Assembly (NCBI RefSeq): GCF_000419605.1
Contig: NZ_ATTI01000001.1
Span: 1,091,501-1,155,500, forward strand
Source: Sphingomonas phyllosphaerae 5.2
GTDB taxonomy: Bacteria > Pseudomonadota > Alphaproteobacteria > Sphingomonadales > Sphingomonadaceae
Length of the DNA stretch: 64,000 nt
Direction of reading: 5' to 3'
Of the stretch, positions 13,743 through 21,281 are shown piece by piece. How positions within the stretch are numbered: position 1 is the stretch's first letter; each line of letters starts with the position of its first letter. Under the pieces are notes generated by a model. That model was not told the origin of the DNA, did not search any database, and worked only from the letters and a program-made list of their open reading frames with translations. A program made the translations under genes and the position numbers.

Positions 13743-15548
13743 TCAGGCGGCATCATCTTGGCGTAGATGGTTCAGCTCGATCGCCTTGTAGGTCACCAGT
13801 TCCAGGGCCTCGACCCGATCGCGGACCGTGAAGCCGTCCCCGTAGTTCCCCTCCGAGCCCGAATCCTTCCGGCCAGCCAACCGCAGACCGATAGGGGTCC
13901 CATGCAGCTTCGCGGCCCTTAGTCGATCCTCGAAATTATGTCGGAAGCTGTGGAAGCCAAGCTTGGTGCCCTCCAGCCCTTTGCGGCGTAGATGAGCCAC
14001 GAACCACTCGCTGAGCTTGGCGCCCCATTGGCGCCGGACGTTCGCCTTAGCGTCCGGAAAGGTCAGTGCGTCTGGCTGTGCGTCCTTCCGGCGGGCTTCG
14101 ATGAAGCTGAGAAAGCCTAGCTGCACCAACGCGGAATGGACTGGCACCTCGCGACGGCTCTCAGAGTTCTTCAGAGAGCGGCCCTCGTAGGGACGAACGT
14201 TGAAGACCGAAACGCCGTCATGGTCCCCTATGTCCATGAGGCGCAATCCGGCTATCTCGCCGAGGCGCATACCCGTGAACAGGGCGATGAGGGGGACCCA
14301 GAACCTTCCTGGGCGCTTGTCATTGTGCGGGAGCGGACGGTCCCACGGCGCCGCCGAGAACAGCGTGGCGAGTTGGTCCATGGAGAACGGATCGCGCTTG
14401 TCACGGTCCTCCACCGGATCATGCACAGCCAGTCCCTTGAACGGGTTCTTGTCCGCCCACTCCTCCTTCTCGGCCCATCCGAACAGGGCCGACATGTGGG
14501 CGAGATACCCGAGGTTCACCGTGCCGGGTGAGATGGTCGATAAGCCGAGCTGGCGTCCCTTCTCGATCGCGGCTGGCACCGAAAGGTCCTTCAGCTCGGC
14601 CTTACGCCCCAAGCCGGCCGGGAGCTGACGCACCAAGTCCATCAAGCCCCTAGCGTCCTCTCGGGTGATTGACCCTATCTCCCGGTCCGCGATCGTATCC
14701 GTCAGTAGTCGAAAGACTGGCGCCACGGCGGTCCGGCTGGATTGGCTCCATCCATCCCACTTGGCCGCCTTATAGGCAACGATGAGAGCTGCGACGTCAC
14801 GCGAGGTCGTCTTGATCGGCGCGGGTGAGGGGCGGGCTGGGGCCTGGGGCGTCGGCACGTCCTCGCCGTCCAAGCGGCGCAAGATAATCCTTAGGGCTTC
14901 CACCTCGGCATCGTTGAGGGCCCTGAGGTACGCGTGGAACTCGGGGGCTTGCTTGTCGATGGCGACGCCCTGATGACCCGCATGTTCAATCGCGATGTCG
15001 CCGGACCGCTCCGCGATGGCATCAAGGTCCCCGAGCGCCCTAAGCTCCAACGCGAGCGCGAGGTCCGCTTCTGCCTCGGCCTTGATGACCGCGCGGGCCT
15101 GCTGCTTCCGTTCCCGAGTGCGTGGTAACCAGCGGACCTCGTCGTCGATCGACAGTAACTCCGCTTTCCAGTCGGCCACGAGATGGGCGATCATGTCGGC
15201 GGTAAGGCGGTCCGCGACGCCGGCTGTCTGCTTCTCCTCCAGCTCGCGAGCGGCACGGGCCCTTTGCACATCCCGATCGAACTTGCGCTTCGCGGCGCTG
15301 TACGCCCGCCACGCCTCATCCGTCATGCCCGAGCGGACACCCAGCGGAACCTTGAGCTCTCGCTGTCCAGCCTTCGGGAGGTACGGACGCAGATTTTCGG
15401 GGTAGGTGCGGCGATAGATTAGTCGCCCGCTCGCTTCTTCGCGGACCCAATCGAGCTTCTTTGCCACAGGCTGTTTCGTACCCAAGTTTGTACCGGGTTC
15501 AAGAGTAGAGGCTACGGCTTTCCGAGGTTTTCGCATCATTTCCAGCAC
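13743..15548 (-). CDS. int: Tyrosine site-specific integrase
   Basis: This 601-residue protein starts at GTG 15548; ATG codons four and five residues in are alternatives. The N-terminal segment RLIYRRTYPENLRPYLPKAG fits a DUF6538-type arm domain. A core-binding region spans about 245-375. Catalytic residues visible are Arg428 in FTGMRLGEIAGL, Lys460, His533 and Arg536 in FHSFRH, and Tyr569 in SEGNYGDGF. It lies next to the 3' end of tRNA-Phe, so it should recombine into that gene. The long linkers make it larger than a minimal phage integrase. Confidence 0.95.
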   Translation of the reverse strand: MLEMMRKPRKAVASTLEPGTNLGTKQPVAKKLDWVREEASGRLIYRRTYPENLRPYLPKAGQRELKVPLGVRSGMTDEAWRAYSAAKRKFDRDVQRARAARELEEKQTAGVADRLTADMIAHLVADWKAELLSIDDEVRWLPRTRERKQQARAVIKAEAEADLALALELRALGDLDAIAERSGDIAIEHAGHQGVAIDKQAPEFHAYLRALNDAEVEALRIILRRLDGEDVPTPQAPARPSPAPIKTTSRDVAALIVAYKAAKWDGWSQSSRTAVAPVFRLLTDTIADREIGSITREDARGLMDLVRQLPAGLGRKAELKDLSVPAAIEKGRQLGLSTISPGTVNLGYLAHMSALFGWAEKEEWADKNPFKGLAVHDPVEDRDKRDPFSMDQLATLFSAAPWDRPLPHNDKRPGRFWVPLIALFTGMRLGEIAGLRLMDIGDHDGVSVFNVRPYEGRSLKNSESRREVPVHSALVQLGFLSFIEARRKDAQPDALTFPDAKANVRRQWGAKLSEWFVAHLRRKGLEGTKLGFHSFRHNFEDRLRAAKLHGTPIGLRLAGRKDSGSEGNYGDGFTVRDRVEALELVTYKAIELNHLRQDDAA

Positions 15549-15560
15549 TTAGCGGGGAAA

Positions 15561-15636
15561 TGGTGCCCAAGGGCGGGATCGAACCACCGACACTACGATT
15601 TTCAGTCGTATGCTCTACCAACTGAGCTACTTGGGC
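15561..15636 (-). tRNA. tRNA-Phe (GAA)
   Basis: The reverse strand folds as a complete 76-nt tRNA: a 7-bp acceptor stem (GCCCAAG / CTTGGGC), D arm AGCTCAGTTGGTAGAGC, anticodon loop CTGAAAA with anticodon GAA, T arm GTCGGTGGTTCGATCCCGCC (the TTCGA loop), and a genomically encoded CCA end. The 3' end faces the integrase, so it is the attachment site of the left-hand element. It remains intact. Confidence 0.97.
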
Positions 15637-15666
15637 GCGTCGCTTTTCAGCGGCGAGGCGCGTCCC

Positions 15667-15840
15667 CTAATCGGTGTCGGAGCGGCTGTCCAGCGATTCC
15701 GTGTCGATCATCGCACCGGGCAGGCGATAGCCTTCGCCCAGCCATTGCAGGAGGTCGCGATCCTTGCAGCCGCGGCTGCAGAAGGGCTTGTGCGCGGGCG
15801 CAGCCGGTGCGGCGCAAATCGGGCAGCGATCGTTGTTCAT
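15667..15840 (-). CDS. yacG: DNA gyrase inhibitor YacG (zinc-binding)
   Basis: This 57-residue protein starts at MNNDRCPICAAP. It has the four zinc-ligand cysteines, C-x2-C and C-x3-C (CPIC and FCSRGC), followed by KDRDLLQWLGEGYRLPG, the signature of YacG. Members bind GyrB and inhibit gyrase. It overlaps the end of the upstream RNase E/G-like gene by 4 bp. The gene pair is typical of sphingomonads. Confidence 0.92.
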   Translation of the reverse strand: MNNDRCPICAAPAAPAHKPFCSRGCKDRDLLQWLGEGYRLPGAMIDTESLDSRSDTD

Positions 15841-16763
15841 CGATCGAACATAGCGGCGCGGCCGGTCCGGCGCACCACCGCAGCGCACCAGTCCTCGTGT
15901 GATTCGATCCGCTCGCGCACGCTCGTCGGCAGGCGGAAGCGGTTGGGCGCGCCGGGCGGAGTGCGTTCGATCAGGCGCAGCGCGGCGCGGGCGGCGGCAC
16001 CGACGGCATCGTCGCGGACGCGCTCGGGCAACGAAGCGCGCGGGCGCGGGCGGACGATCTGGAGGAAGCCGAAGCCGTTTACCGCGGTCCGCTCGAATGG
16101 AGCAGGCAAGGCAGCGTCGAGTGCCGCGGCGACCTCCTGACGCAACGCCTTGCCGGTGACGGTCGGAAAGTCGACGCCGATCGATCCGCCGATCGCGTGG
16201 CGGCGGATCGCCGCGGCGACGGCGGTCGCAGCGCGCAACGCCAGCACGTCGATCGCGCCCTCGCCATCGACGTCGAACAGCGTCATCGCCGGCGTCGGCG
16301 TCATGCGCAACACGCCACCAGCGAAAGCGATCTCTCCGGTGCGTGCCTCCTCCAGGACCTCGGACCAGCCTGCGGCCTCCAGCAGGTCAGGCTCGTGCGC
16401 GCGCAGCGTGCGCACCGGATGTGGGGAGGCCGCGATGCGGGCCAGCAGGTCGGGGCCGGGGGCGGGGGGCGCCTCGGTACTCCGGGCGCGCGCGCGCTTG
16501 CTGCGGCCGGGTTCGGGGATCGCCTCGCGAACGATCTCGACCATGAACGCCGCGCCGAGCGTGACGCCGTTCGGCGCGCGATCGAGCATGACCTCGCGTC
16601 CGTCGTCGAGCGTCGCGACGAGCTTCTCGGTCAGCCGTGCACGCGCGACCGTGCCGACGCGAAGCGTATCGGGTAACTCGATGCGGGCCGCGATAATGCG
16701 ATCGTTCTCGACAAGCGCCGCGCGCGCCTCGCCGATCCCATCCTCATAAAGCCATTCAGGCAA
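15837..16763 (-). CDS. Minimal ribonuclease E/G-like protein
   Basis: This 308-residue protein probably starts at TTG 16763, overlapping the maf stop by 8 bp. The N-terminus (EWLYEDGIGEARAALVENDR) and basic/hydrophobic strands fit the S1-containing start of RNase E/G. The catalytic part has TLFDVDGEGAIDV and GGSIGVDFPTVTG, matching the paired catalytic aspartates of the family. It lacks the zinc-link region and the long scaffold of RNase E and is much shorter than RNase G (about 490 residues). This reduced form sits between maf and yacG in related genomes, so it is probably functional. Confidence 0.8.
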   Translation of the reverse strand: MPEWLYEDGIGEARAALVENDRIIAARIELPDTLRVGTVARARLTEKLVATLDDGREVMLDRAPNGVTLGAAFMVEIVREAIPEPGRSKRARARSTEAPPAPGPDLLARIAASPHPVRTLRAHEPDLLEAAGWSEVLEEARTGEIAFAGGVLRMTPTPAMTLFDVDGEGAIDVLALRAATAVAAAIRRHAIGGSIGVDFPTVTGKALRQEVAAALDAALPAPFERTAVNGFGFLQIVRPRPRASLPERVRDDAVGAAARAALRLIERTPPGAPNRFRLPTSVRERIESHEDWCAAVVRRTGRAAMFDR

Positions 16764-17328
16764 AGGCGATGCCGCTTGCCGCCAGCAAAGCGCGCGTTTC
16801 GAACAACGGCAACCCGACGACGCCGGAATGGCTGCCATGCAGGAAGCGCACGAACGCCTCGGCGCGGCCCTGGATGGCATAGCCGCCGGCCTTGCCCAGC
16901 CCCTCGCCGCACGCGACATAGGCGTTGATCTCGGCCGCAGACAGCGGCTTGAAGGCGACGATCGTGTCGGCCAGACGCGTGCGCGCGGTGCCGTCGGGCG
17001 CGATCGCGCAGACCGCGGACAGCGCATGATGACGCCGTCCCGAAAGTGCGCGGAGCAATTCCCGCTGGATGTCCTCGGTGAGGGCGGGTGGCAGGATCCG
17101 ACGGCCGAGCGCGATCGTCGTGTCGCCGGCCAGTACCGCCTCATCCGCAGCGCGCGGCACTGCACGCGCCTTCTCCTCCGCCAACCGCAACGCATAGGCG
17201 CGCGGCAGCTCGCGCATGCGCGGTGCCTCATCGATGTCAGGCGACACGATACGAGCGGGCTCGACGCCAATCCGCGCGAGCAAGTCGCGACGGCGTGGCG
17301 AAGAGGAGGCCAGAACGAGGCGGGTCAT
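16756..17328 (-). CDS. maf: Maf-like nucleotide pyrophosphatase
   Basis: This 190-residue protein is the usual Maf length. It has the N-terminal LVLASSSPRRRDLLARIGV motif, the EKARAV segment, the AGDTTIALG active-site loop (Asp) and the C-terminal GKAGGYAIQGRAEAFV motif. Maf proteins hydrolyse non-canonical or excess nucleoside triphosphates to monophosphates. It lies downstream of infA by 35 bp and overlaps the next gene, forming an infA-maf-RNase-yacG operon. Confidence 0.92.
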   Translation of the reverse strand: MTRLVLASSSPRRRDLLARIGVEPARIVSPDIDEAPRMRELPRAYALRLAEEKARAVPRAADEAVLAGDTTIALGRRILPPALTEDIQRELLRALSGRRHHALSAVCAIAPDGTARTRLADTIVAFKPLSAAEINAYVACGEGLGKAGGYAIQGRAEAFVRFLHGSHSGVVGLPLFETRALLAASGIAFA

Positions 17329-17362
17329 CGCAATATGCCCGTCGGCGGGCGCCGACCGGTCG

Positions 17363-17608
17363 TCAGGACGGCCCGGGGCCGCCGCGACCCGGCATGAAGC
17401 GGTAGGTGATCCGCCCCTTCGTGAGGTCGTACGGGGTCAGTTCCACCAGTACCTCATCGCCAACCAGCACGCGGATGCGATTCTTGCGCATCTTGCCGGC
17501 GGTGTGGCCGAGGATTTCGTGATCGTTCTCAAGCCGGACGCGGAACATCGCATTAGGCAGCAATTCCACTACCTGCCCGCGCATCTCGAGGAGTTCTTCT
17601 TTCGCCAA
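17363..17608 (-). CDS. infA: Translation initiation factor IF-1
   Basis: This 81-residue protein is an OB-fold IF-1: [19 protein letters not shown], then [20 protein letters not shown] and [22 protein letters not shown]-1 binds the 30S A site during initiation. The C-terminal tail ([11 protein letters not shown]) is longer than in E. coli, as in other alphaproteobacteria. It heads the operon that runs toward tRNA-Phe. Confidence 0.97.
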   Translation of the reverse strand: MAKEELLEMRGQVVELLPNAMFRVRLENDHEILGHTAGKMRKNRIRVLVGDEVLVELTPYDLTKGRITYRFMPGRGGPGPS

Positions 17609-17740
17609 ACGGGGTCTCTTTCGCGTTAAGTGCGCGCGGCCTTAGCCGAGAGGACGAAAAAAGGAAAGGCGCGCGAGGCCGGGCGCCGATGCGGCACCTT
17701 GACCCGCAGGAGATAGGCGCCGCGACCGAGTGGCGCAAGG

Positions 17741-18115
17741 TCAGTGCTGCGACAGGAGCGTATCGAGTTCGCGCGACAGGCTTTCGAAACGATAGGGCTT
17801 CGCGAGGAAACGGCCGTCGTCCGGTATGGCGTCGCTGCTCGGGTGGGTGTCGCCGGAGGTCAGCAGGATACGGATGAGCGGCCAGCGCCGATGGACCACG
17901 CCCGCCAGTTGCAGGCCGTCCATCGATCCGGGCATGCGGATGTCGGTGAACAACACCTGCACATCGCGCTCGTGCTCCAGTAATGTCAGCGCCTCGTCGG
18001 CCGAGCCGGCCTCGATCACGCAATAGCCGGCTTCTTCGAGTGCGTCGGCACCGATCATGCGGACGAACGCTTCATCCTCGACGATCAGGACCGTGGGGGC
18101 GGGGGGCGCGATCAT
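17741..18115 (-). CDS. Stand-alone response-regulator receiver protein
   Basis: This 124-residue receiver domain starts at ATG 18115 after an AAGGA ribosome site; the in-frame extension to 18301 is not supported. It has VLIVEDEAFVRM, phosphoacceptor Asp58 in VLFTDIRMPG, a Thr-Ser in LLTSG and FLAKPY. No output domain is present. Similar single-domain regulators in sphingomonads act in phosphorelays. No kinase is adjacent; the nearest is the hybrid kinase at 21282. Confidence 0.88.
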   Translation of the reverse strand: MIAPPAPTVLIVEDEAFVRMIGADALEEAGYCVIEAGSADEALTLLEHERDVQVLFTDIRMPGSMDGLQLAGVVHRRWPLIRILLTSGDTHPSSDAIPDDGRFLAKPYRFESLSRELDTLLSQH

Positions 18116-18176
18116 CGTACCGACATCCTTTGCGCGGCAAGTGATGCCAGACGCAGGGATGGCCGTCCATCGTCCA

Positions 18177-19184
18177 TCAGGAATCATCCCGGCGAGGGCG
18201 GAGCCACGCCAATGTGGCGAGGCCGAGCGTAGCACCCGCCAGCGTCGCGGCGGCCACGCGGTGACGACCGGCGGACTCGTAGACGCTGAGCCGTCGACCA
18301 TGCTGGTCGCGTGACCGTTCCTGCCCGCCGCCGACCGGCGCGGCGAGATTGTCGTGTGCGCTGCCGCGCCGCGTTCGATCGTGGAGCTTCGGCAGCAGCA
18401 GCGGCCCGAGCCGGTCGAGCAGCGCGGGGAAGTGCAGTGCGCCCAGCACCTGCAATCGTCCGGTGCCGCCGACCGTCACATCACGGCGCGGGTGTTGCGC
18501 GGCATCGAGGATCGCCTCGGCGACCAGCTCCGGCGCATAGACCGGCGGCGGGAGCAGCGCGGCGCCGTCCATATGGTTGGCGGCGTGATCGGCGATCGGC
18601 GTGTCGATCCCAGCCGGCTTGATGAGCGTCACCGCAATCGGCAGGCGATCGGCGACGATCTCGATCCGCAGCGAATCGACATAGCCCTTCACCGCATGCT
18701 TGCTCGCGGCATAGGCGCCCATTCCCGGCGAGGGGATGTCGGACACGATCGAGCCGACCGTGACGATCGCCCCGCCCTCGCGCTGGAGATGCTCCACGGC
18801 CGTGAGACAGCCGTGGACCGCGCCGAAATAATTGGTGCGCAGCAATCGCTCGTGCTCCGCCATCGGCGTGTCGAGCAACTTGCCGTAGATCGCGACGCCG
18901 GCATCATTGACCCATGTATCGATGCGCCCGAAGCGCTCGATCGTCTTGGTGGCGGCGCGCTGGACGTCGCGGAGATCGCCGACGTCGGCGGTGGCGAAAT
19001 CCGCCACGCCCCCCGCTGCCTCGATCTCGCGGACGATCCGCGCCAGCGTATCGCTGTCACGCGACACCAGCATGACGCGCGCGCCGCGGCCCGCGGCGAG
19101 GCGAGCAGTCACCAATCCGATCCCGGAACTTGCGCCCGTGATGAGAATAACCTGGTCGGCCAATGGCTTAAGCTGTGGCTTCAT
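18177..19184 (-). CDS. SDR-family oxidoreductase with C-terminal membrane tail
   Basis: This 335-residue protein is a classical short-chain dehydrogenase: cofactor motif TGASSGIG (17-24), NDAG in place of the usual NNAG, an active-site Ser in VGSIVS, and Y-x3-K in GAYAASKHAVKGY. The C-terminal ~80 residues extend past the Rossmann fold and end with one hydrophobic stretch (VAAATLAGATLGLATLAWL) and a basic tail, suggesting a membrane anchor. The substrate cannot be told from sequence. Confidence 0.88.
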   Translation of the reverse strand: MKPQLKPLADQVILITGASSGIGLVTARLAAGRGARVMLVSRDSDTLARIVREIEAAGGVADFATADVGDLRDVQRAATKTIERFGRIDTWVNDAGVAIYGKLLDTPMAEHERLLRTNYFGAVHGCLTAVEHLQREGGAIVTVGSIVSDIPSPGMGAYAASKHAVKGYVDSLRIEIVADRLPIAVTLIKPAGIDTPIADHAANHMDGAALLPPPVYAPELVAEAILDAAQHPRRDVTVGGTGRLQVLGALHFPALLDRLGPLLLPKLHDRTRRGSAHDNLAAPVGGGQERSRDQHGRRLSVYESAGRHRVAAATLAGATLGLATLAWLRPRRDDS

Positions 19185-19373
19185 CGCGACATCCCCGAAG
19201 AATGAAGGCTATCGCGCAAATGATCCATCTTAGGTTAGCCCAATGTTCGTCAATATGATTCTTACAACCCGCCGCGTACGGTTCGGTTCATATGACCTCG
19301 GCGATTTGGCAATCTCCGGCGATTGGCGGCGCGGCGTGCCCGTGCGCGATGTACCGTATCGAAGGGCGTGGCG

Positions 19374-21206
19374 ATGTGGGTGGGCGGCAGGACGATCGGC
19401 ACGGCGAGCATGGCAGGATGGCTGGCGCTGGCCGCTCCCGCGACCGCACGGGACGCCCGGCAGGTTCGTTACGACCTGTCGTTTCCCGATGCCGGGCATC
19501 ATCAGGCGCGGATCGTCGCGACATGGCGCGGGGTGCCGGCGGGGCCATTGCGGGTGCAGATGGCGCGGTCCTCGCCCGGACGGTACGCGCTGCACGAATT
19601 CGGCAAGAACGTCTTCGCGGTCAGCGCTGCGGATGCCGCAGGGCGCCCGCTGTCGCTGATCCGCACCGATCCGTATGGCTGGAGCGTCGCCGGGCACGAC
19701 GGCACGGTGGTGGTCAGCTACACGCTGTTCGGCAATCGCGGCGATGGCACCTATGCACAGGTCGATGCCACGCACGCGCATCTCAACCCGCCGGCGACGT
19801 TGATGTGGGCGAGCGGCTATGACGCTGCGTCCGTGACGCTGCGGATCGTGCCGCCGGAGCCCGGCTGGGCGATCGCGACGCAGCTGCCGCCGGTCGCGGG
19901 CGCACCGAACACGTACAGCGCGCCAGACCTGCAATATCTGATGGACAGCCCGATGGAGGTCGGTCGGCACGATCTGCGCGAGTGGCAGGTCGGCGAGGGC
20001 GAACGTCGCTATACGATCCGGCTGGCGGTGCATCACCCCGGCAGCGCGGTGCAGGTCGATGAGTTCGCTGCGCAGGTCAAGCGATTGATCCCGCAGCACC
20101 GAAAATTGTTCGGCGAATGGCCGCGCTTCGACCATGGCAGCTACACGTTCCTGGCGGATTACATGCCGCAGGCGTCAGGTGACGGGATGGAGCACCGCAA
20201 CTCGACCGTGGTGACCGGACCGACCCCGCTCGACGGCACCAACGAGGAGCAGCTCGATACGATCGCGCACGAATTCTTTCATGCGTGGAACGTGGAGCGG
20301 CTGCGTCCGCGCGGGCTGGAGCCGTTCGACTTCACGCGCATCAATCCGACGCCGTCACTATGGTTCGCGGAGGGGTTCACCAGTTATTACGCGCCGCTGC
20401 TGACGCGACGCGCCGGGCTGATCGATACCGATCAATGGCTGAAGGCGACCAGCGAGGCGCTCAACACGGTGCTGCTGTCGCCGGCGCGGCGCAACGGCGG
20501 GCCTGCCGAGATGAGCATCCGCGCCGCGTTCGCCGATGCCGCGACCGCGGTCGATCCGATCGGGCCGAATATCTTCCTGTCCTATTATCCCTATGGCCAG
20601 ATCGTCGCGTTGGCGCTTGACCTGGCGATCCGGCAGAAGTTCCCGAAGCTCTCGCTTGACGATTACATGCGCCGGTTATGGCAGACCAACGGGCGGACGG
20701 AGCGGCCCTATGCGCCCGACGACCTGCGGCGCGCGCTGGCCGATGTCACTGGCGACGCGGCGTTCGCCGATGCGTTCTTCGCAGCGTCGATAAACAGCAG
20801 CGCGCTGCCCGATTTCGCGCCGTTGCTGGCGCAGGCCGGCTTCGTGGTGCGGCCGATCGCGCCGAACCGCGGCTGGATCGGCATCACCCAGCTCGGCGGC
20901 GGCGCGACGCTGACCCAGGCGCCGGCACCGGGATCGCCGCTCGACGGCGCGGGGCTCGACAGGGGCGACCGGGTCGTGGCGCTTGGCCGAACGCCGGTCA
21001 CCGATGCGGCGACGTGGACGGCGGCGCTCGACGGGCTGGCACCCGGCGCCACGGTCACGATCCGCTACACCCGCATGGGGGCCGAACAGCAGCGTGTCGT
21101 TCGCGTCGCCGCCGATCCGGCAGTCGAAGTCGTGCGGGTCGAGGCCGATGGGGGGAAGCTCAGCGCACGCCAGCGAGCGTTCCGCAGCAAATGGCTTGAC
21201 GAATAA
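19374..21206 (+). CDS. M61 family metallopeptidase with PDZ domain (exported)
   Basis: This 610-residue protein starts at ATG 19374 (AAGGGCG upstream) with a signal peptide ending at APATA. The zinc site HEFFH lies in TIAHEFFHAWNVERLRP, with a third-ligand glutamate in LWFAEGFTSYY. A C-terminal PDZ domain (GWIGITQLGG, then DGAGLDRGDRVVALG) is present. M61 glycyl-aminopeptidase-like enzymes are common and multicopy in sphingomonads. The substrate is unknown; the location is probably the periplasm. A second, leaderless M61 gene is at 31903. Confidence 0.92.
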   Translation: MWVGGRTIGTASMAGWLALAAPATARDARQVRYDLSFPDAGHHQARIVATWRGVPAGPLRVQMARSSPGRYALHEFGKNVFAVSAADAAGRPLSLIRTDPYGWSVAGHDGTVVVSYTLFGNRGDGTYAQVDATHAHLNPPATLMWASGYDAASVTLRIVPPEPGWAIATQLPPVAGAPNTYSAPDLQYLMDSPMEVGRHDLREWQVGEGERRYTIRLAVHHPGSAVQVDEFAAQVKRLIPQHRKLFGEWPRFDHGSYTFLADYMPQASGDGMEHRNSTVVTGPTPLDGTNEEQLDTIAHEFFHAWNVERLRPRGLEPFDFTRINPTPSLWFAEGFTSYYAPLLTRRAGLIDTDQWLKATSEALNTVLLSPARRNGGPAEMSIRAAFADAATAVDPIGPNIFLSYYPYGQIVALALDLAIRQKFPKLSLDDYMRRLWQTNGRTERPYAPDDLRRALADVTGDAAFADAFFAASINSSALPDFAPLLAQAGFVVRPIAPNRGWIGITQLGGGATLTQAPAPGSPLDGAGLDRGDRVVALGRTPVTDAATWTAALDGLAPGATVTIRYTRMGAEQQRVVRVAADPAVEVVRVEADGGKLSARQRAFRSKWLDE

Positions 21207-21234
21207 TTAACCTTGCCAGTTTACCCCTCTGTAA

Positions 21235-21255
21235 CTGTGTCACTTGTTGACACAG
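21235..21255 (+). promoter_or_regulatory. Perfect palindrome upstream of the ParD-kinase fusion
   Basis: CTGTGTCA-N5-TGACACAG is an exact 8-bp inverted repeat lying between the M61 stop (21206) and the kinase start (21282). It overlaps a TTGACA -35-like hexamer. No U-run follows, so it reads as an operator rather than a terminator. Confidence 0.6.
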
Positions 21256-21281
21256 CTGACGACGAGGCAGAAATCCACTTT

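Larger units (their letters stand above)
1..15560. mobile_element. Prophage-like integrated element, right part, at tRNA-Phe
   Basis: A tyrosine integrase at 13743-15548 begins 13 bp from the 3' end of a tRNA-Phe gene, which is the classic layout of a tRNA-integrated element. To its left lie restriction-modification genes, a serine recombinase, a polymerase-like gene, SOS boxes, Bro-N-like genes and a podovirus-like virion protein. Housekeeping genes start only to the right of the tRNA. The left attachment site is not in the window, so the element's size is unknown. The structural gene argues for a prophage rather than a conjugative element, but terminase, portal and capsid genes are not seen here. 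Confidence 0.85.

Noticed and set aside
19230..20135. 301-codon leftward frame opposite the M61 peptidase
   Set aside because: It is antisense to a clear M61 gene, Arg/His-rich and without motifs; a high-GC shadow frame.
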